NCBI GenBank assembly: GCA_958430865.1
Contig: CAUDNR010001302.1
Coordinates: 16,906 to 80,905 of the forward strand
DNA length: 64,000 bases
Source: Entrophospora sp. SA101
Taxonomy: Eukaryota > Glomeromycota > Glomeromycetes > Entrophosporales > Entrophosporaceae
Reading direction: 5' to 3'
Made by a program: the position numbers and the translations under genes. The notes below the pieces were generated by a model, which was not told where the DNA came from, did no database searches, and saw nothing but the letters and a program-made list of their open reading frames with translations. Below, piece by piece: positions 59,461 to 64,000 of this stretch. How positions within the stretch are numbered: the stretch's first letter is position 1; each line of letters starts with the position of its first letter.

Positions 59461-61009
59461 CGGGTCTATTAATTTCATTCGTCCAATATTCTTTTCAACT
59501 ATTATTATTATTATTATTATTATTGGAAAAGTGATACCATAAATAATTAGTATAATTTATTTATTATATGAATGATTGCTTACACTATTGCGACGTCCTA
59601 TCATTTGGCTTGTGCAAACAAGATAATTCATTAAATCTGAAACTGTTTCATGTCTTACGATCTTTAATATGTTATTGTAATCATGGTAAAATTGGTCAAT
59701 GCTAAATAAAAGAAATTTGTTTTTTCCAAATAAATCAATATCGATTATAGGCCAAATTGTGGTTTAGACGATAAGGATAATGGTAGCGTTGTTGTCGCTA
59801 TATTGCTGTTAGTATTATTAAAAAAATTTACTTACTATTTCATCTTTAGGTCAAATAGATAAATAAATGCTTTCAAATTTTCAAACTTGGACATCTAAAA
59901 TAATATCTATAATATCTACAAGACCATATAGATTTAAATAGTGAAGATTAGTAGTTTTCTTTTTGATTTTATTTTAAAAGATAAATAAATAAATACTATT
60001 AATAAAGGTACTCCGGTATAAGCACATCTTACCTCAATTGAATGTTGTTTGATGTAATAACATGGTGGTGGCTCAGTGCCTTTATTATATATAATGTTTT
60101 TAATGTAACCGAGAAGATAAAGAATCATCGTGTGATTATAACAAAACAAAACAAATATCTAATATCGAGAATGCATACAAGGTTCGTCTCATAAAGATAA
60201 CTTGATTTAAAATCTAACATTGGATTACATCTTGCTGAATCAACAACATTGAATCTAAATAAATAAATTGTTATAATAATGATGATAATGATAATGTCAT
60301 TGCCATTATTAACAGCAATAATTACGAGAGATGAATCAAGTTCTCCAGTAAGAATATTATAATCTTTGGTATATTATTCTCGTCATCGTAATCGGGTCTT
60401 TGATTCACAGATAATTCAATAAATTCCATTGAAACTAAATTTGTCGAAGAAGAATCAAGAACCTTCACTTTCATTTTCTTTTTCAAAAAAAAATTTTTTT
60501 TGAATAACGTCATAATCAATTATAATTAATTGCGATTAGTGAACTACGTGACCATTATTAATTCTGATAATATTTAAGGAAATAAAGCATGTGCATGGCC
60601 TTCCTTGTAATAAATCCCACTATAACAAACTTTTATCTCTTCTCTTTATAACGACTATTACTATAATGAACAAACGCACGAAATATATATATGTGTGACA
60701 GAAGGTTCTTTTGTATAGGTATTTTTTTATATTGGAAAAAAATTAATAATACTATTTTATATGTTTATCTTGAATAAAATTTTTTATTCCCTTTTTAATA
60801 AAAAAAATTATCTTTACCCAAGTCCCTTTAGAAATTAATATTAATACTTAAAAATGACCTTTTAATTTCAAGGCTATAAGATCTGCATTCATGCTTTATG
60901 CGGTCATTAAAAATTAAAATACATAAAATTATTAATGCTTCAATGGTTAATTTTTTTTCACAAACATTAATAACAAAAATAACTCAAAGATACTTGTAAA
61001 TGTTATAGT
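59461..61009. other. Spacer with unconnected open scraps
   Basis: Holds an (AAT)n tract at 59497-59524 and minus-strand scraps at 59934-60149 and 60322-60519 that I could not join into a gene. Confidence 0.4.
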
Positions 61010-61900
61010 TTACTTTTATGTTTTTGCTTGGTATCTTTAGTTTGTAAAAATGCAGTTGTATTAGGAGGAAGATGATGAAGTATAATGTTAAAATTGTATT
61101 TTCTTCAAGAATATGTACTCATGCATTATCAAATAATAATAATATGTGTCTGCCTCTTTTCGCCATTAGCTCATCTAACTTCTTGAAGCTCGCGTCCAGA
61201 CTTTTGGATTCCAATAATAATCAACTGGAAGCTTTGACTTATCAACTCCTGACATGTCTCTTGGTGTTTGATATTTATGGATAGAGAGGAAGTTTCACAG
61301 TTCCTGTTGGATTTATAGTTAATAAAAGTGTTACCCTTTTTTTTTGATTTAACACAAGAAATAAGACCAGTTGATGGTGTTTTTGAAAGTTCCAATTCAC
61401 AAAGCAAGCCTAATAAATTAAAAAATTTTGTTAATTTACATAAAGATTATTAGTAAATTATATTATATAAATGAATTTGCCAGTCTCATCACAATTATAA
61501 ACATCTTCCAAGGAAATCATTCCTTGTAATTTACTTTGTTCTTGAGTAATACGGGATATGCTGATTCTACCATGTAAATTATATTATGCATTTGTTTATA
61601 ACTTGAAATCCATTCATCCGAGCCTTTAAAATCATCAATTCCAAGAAATTCAACAAACCTTTTGCATTTTTCAACAATAATATCACCTGTAATTATTCTT
61701 TTGGCCAAAAATGCTTAGTTAAACCATAAAATCAATGCACATACAATCTCAGGATACTTTGGCAATTTATTTATTAACATCTAAGGGATCAATTGCTAAC
61801 CATTTTTTTCCTTATCTTTTAGTATGTTACAAACAGTATTTTCTGCGATTCTGCTGAACTTTAGTCCAAATTCTTTATATGGGTGAACGATGGATTTTTT
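61010..61900 (-). pseudogene. pogo/Tc5-type (CENP-B-like) transposase pseudogene
   Basis: In order on the minus strand: KFSRIAENTVCNILKDKEKW (about 61850), PLDVNK...KYPEIVCALI, KRIITGDIIVEKC then FKGSDEWISSYKQMHNI (CENP-B/Tc5-type DNA-binding HTH, about 61600-61690), LELSKTPSTGLISCVKSKK (about 61390), KLDELMAKRGRHILLLFDNA (second catalytic Asp, about 61120) and HHLPPNTTAFLQT (about 61050). Frame shifts separate several blocks, and a stop follows FDNA. Intact relatives are DDE_1 transposases of the pogo/Tigger group. The first catalytic Asp block is not clearly preserved. No terminal repeats were identified. Confidence 0.75.
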
Positions 61901-62385
61901 TCGTAAATTTCACAAAGTTCTTTTCTTTTTTGATGGATCAATTGGTAACATTACTAAAAATATTAATAAAAAGAGAATATTCTTCGGTTCCTTTCTTTAT
62001 TTATATATTAAACATTGTGCGAGTAATTTTTAATCATATATTATGTGACATTGTGACAAAAAAATCCATTAAAATAAAAATAAATAAAAATCATCCAAGT
62101 AATTGTTGATAAAATCATTCGAATATAATGATTTTTACTAATTGTTAGTAATACGATTTCCTTTATGCTAATGTTTATAGGGAAACCTTTTGTTATACAC
62201 AGGAACTAGCCGAGTTTTCACAAAAAATGTCAGCGACTAAATCAAACCTTTTATAAACGTTTCTAATTGTACGTATCATGTCATACATATGTATTTATAT
62301 TATTTGACTCTTCAACATTAACATTATTCTTTCCTTAAAAATTCAAGAATTCTTACAGTATGTAATATAACCATGACAAATGACA

Positions 62386-62390
<5 letters not shown>

Positions 62391-62434
<44 letters not shown>
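62391..62434. repeat. (AAT)n microsatellite
   Basis: About 14 consecutive AAT/ATA units. Confidence 0.95.
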
Positions 62435-62436
<2 letters not shown>

Positions 62437-62661
62437 TCGAGTAATGATAACTCTACAAGATTTATAATAACAACTAATAAACAAAATCCAAGCGCCAATT
62501 ACTTTATCAAACACAAATATGCGTATCCGATGTTTAGAGAAAAGATTAGGTACTAAGGCATATCTTGGTGAAGTGTTAACTTTGATTCAAAGAAACCATT
62601 TCGTGTTCCACTTAACGAGAGTAGCTGAAAAAGCTGGACTAATTCTTCACAACCACAAATG
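62435..62661 (+). pseudogene. Coding-like scrap of unknown family
   Basis: Two overlapping frames read open with balanced composition: NSTRFIITTNKQNPSANYFI then KYAYPMFREKIR in one, and MRIRCLEKRLGTKAYLGEVL in another (62518-62661). The second ends LHNHK-stop. A frame change between related blocks suggests a broken gene following an Asn-coding AAT tract. Not recognised. Confidence 0.3.
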
Positions 62662-63408
62662 ATCGTTAAAAACTGCCCTAATTCTAAGGTAGAAATTAAA
62701 ATTTCACCTTTAAATTAAAAAAATCATCAATATCATTATGTTAATATAAGCATATTTATTTTATTTATATTGCATTCATTGATTGTAATTTTTTTATGTT
62801 GATAATTTCTATTCTTGTATGGGAACCAGGAAGTAGAGTTTTATTCCAGCGTCAACTGTAAATATATTTTTTTAATCGGAAATTTATTATCGATCATTTA
62901 TGGATAATCAGATTTACGCTACCAGCCCCTAGTGTTAATGTAACTCTTTATTTCTGGGTATTGTTCTTTGTAGTTTCAAAACCAATACTCGAAATATAGA
63001 TGGTCTTTTTCTTCTTTTTCTATTATCCAGACCCCAATGTGTGCACAATCCTAAAATATTTTAAGTGAAGGGTTATGCCATTAACTCAAATTGCTTTCTT
63101 CGCATTATGTTGAAAGTAATAAATTTGTAACTAATATATAAAAATGAAAACAAGAAAACGAGAATATCAAAAATAGTCATACAACAAACAACTCCAACAA
63201 CAACAAAGTGTTCATCCAGTTCAAAAGTAGCCTCTACTAATAATGACAATGGCAAAGTATTTACCCAGTTCGAAGGTCAGCTTCTTCTACTAATAATGAC
63301 AAACAACAACAACGGAAAAAGTATTTAACCGGTCAAAGGATAGCTTCTTCTACTAATAATAACAACAAAATATTCAAAGGACAACTTCTTCTATTAATAA
63401 CAACAATA
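62662..63408. other. Spacer
   Basis: AT-rich. Imperfect repeats of GCTTCTTCTACTAATAATGAC / AACAACAAC type occur at 63230-63410. Confidence 0.45.
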
Positions 63409-63500
63409 AGGCTTCGAATAAGTCATATCAGATCAGATTTGGAGGAAATTTGATCTGATCTGAAATCCGTTTAGATCTGATCTGATCTGAGATATTATGT
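63409..63500. repeat. GATCTGATCT-rich tract
   Basis: Repeated GATCTGATCTGA words lie at about 63430-63492. A related, degenerate GATCTG/GGTCTGGT tract follows at 63735-63825. Confidence 0.7.
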
Positions 63501-64000
63501 ATAAATAAAATTTATAAAAATCATTTATGAAAGAAATATTTTTTTAAAATGATTTTATGAATTAAGAATTTCTTTATGAAATTTATGAATTACTTTATGA
63601 ATTAAAGGTATTATAATGACAATCATTAATTAATAATGACTTGGATTTTTCAGAAGGTGCAACAACAGATAACTGTTGAAGCAGGCAATGATAATAAAAA
63701 AAGAAAAAATATTTTGGAACAAATAAGATTTATATCTACAAATCCGATCTGATTCAAGATCTGATTTGGTCTAGTTTTGATATGATATGATCTGGTTTGG
63801 TCTTGGTCTGGTCTGGTTTTGATTATATATGCAGCCAAATCCAAATTGGTTTATGAATGTCATAATATTACAGCATCTGAGTGATAGTTGTAATTAAAAG
63901 CCGTAATGTCATAATTAGACCATAATGTAATAATTATTACACTATCACCGACATTCTTTCGATATTATAACAATATAATATACACAAAAAAAGAAAGTTC

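Overview
The window is about 75-80% A+T. It has short GT-AG introns, long gene-free spacers, many short inverted-repeat elements and many decayed gene copies. Several protein families seen here are ones I associate with arbuscular mycorrhizal fungi such as Rhizophagus (Glomeromycotina): short MATA-HMG-like ORFs, a PD-(D/E)XK nuclease-like family, LRR and BTB families, and retroelement integrase tails. I read it as nuclear DNA of such a fungus. The assignment rests on family recognition from memory, not on a search.

Layout. 0.4-8.3 kb is a nested mobile-element region. A divergent ORF pair (a 236-aa ORF on the minus strand and a DDE-transposase-like gene on the plus strand) occurs twice in direct orientation. 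The second copy runs on into a complete 8-exon gene broken by one stop and one frameshift. The first copy has its 3' part replaced by an integrase tail, followed by two small ORFs. 8.3-10.1 kb holds a decayed 16-residue coding repeat, a Ty3/gypsy integrase fragment and a TA-flanked inverted-repeat element. 11.7-12.7 kb is a PD-(D/E)XK pseudogene. 14.6-15.3 kb is a small two-exon membrane protein gene with PPxY motifs. 15.9-18.6 kb has several MITEs and element fragments.

22.5-26.7 kb is an intact 11-exon plasma-membrane/vacuolar type (P2B) Ca2+-ATPase of 1078 aa, and every splice phase closes. 27.0-34.2 kb carries two HMG-box-like ORFs on the same strand with an LRR pseudogene between them. 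37.1-38.8 kb is a cytochrome-b5 fusion fatty-acid desaturase pseudogene. 41.0-43.6 kb is a decayed RNA polymerase II second-subunit (RPB2) copy with introns. 44-50 kb is empty. 50.5-52.1 kb is an intact four-exon bHLH transcription factor. 57.1-58.5 kb is a secreted zinc-metalloprotease-like pseudogene interrupted by a 146-bp palindromic MITE, whose twin lies at 53.7 kb. 61.0-61.9 kb is a pogo/Tc5-type transposase pseudogene.

The apparently functional host genes are the Ca2+-ATPase, the bHLH factor, the PPxY membrane protein and probably the two HMG-like ORFs. Most of the rest is transposon DNA or relics of duplicated genes. I recognised no tRNA, rRNA, CRISPR array or operon.
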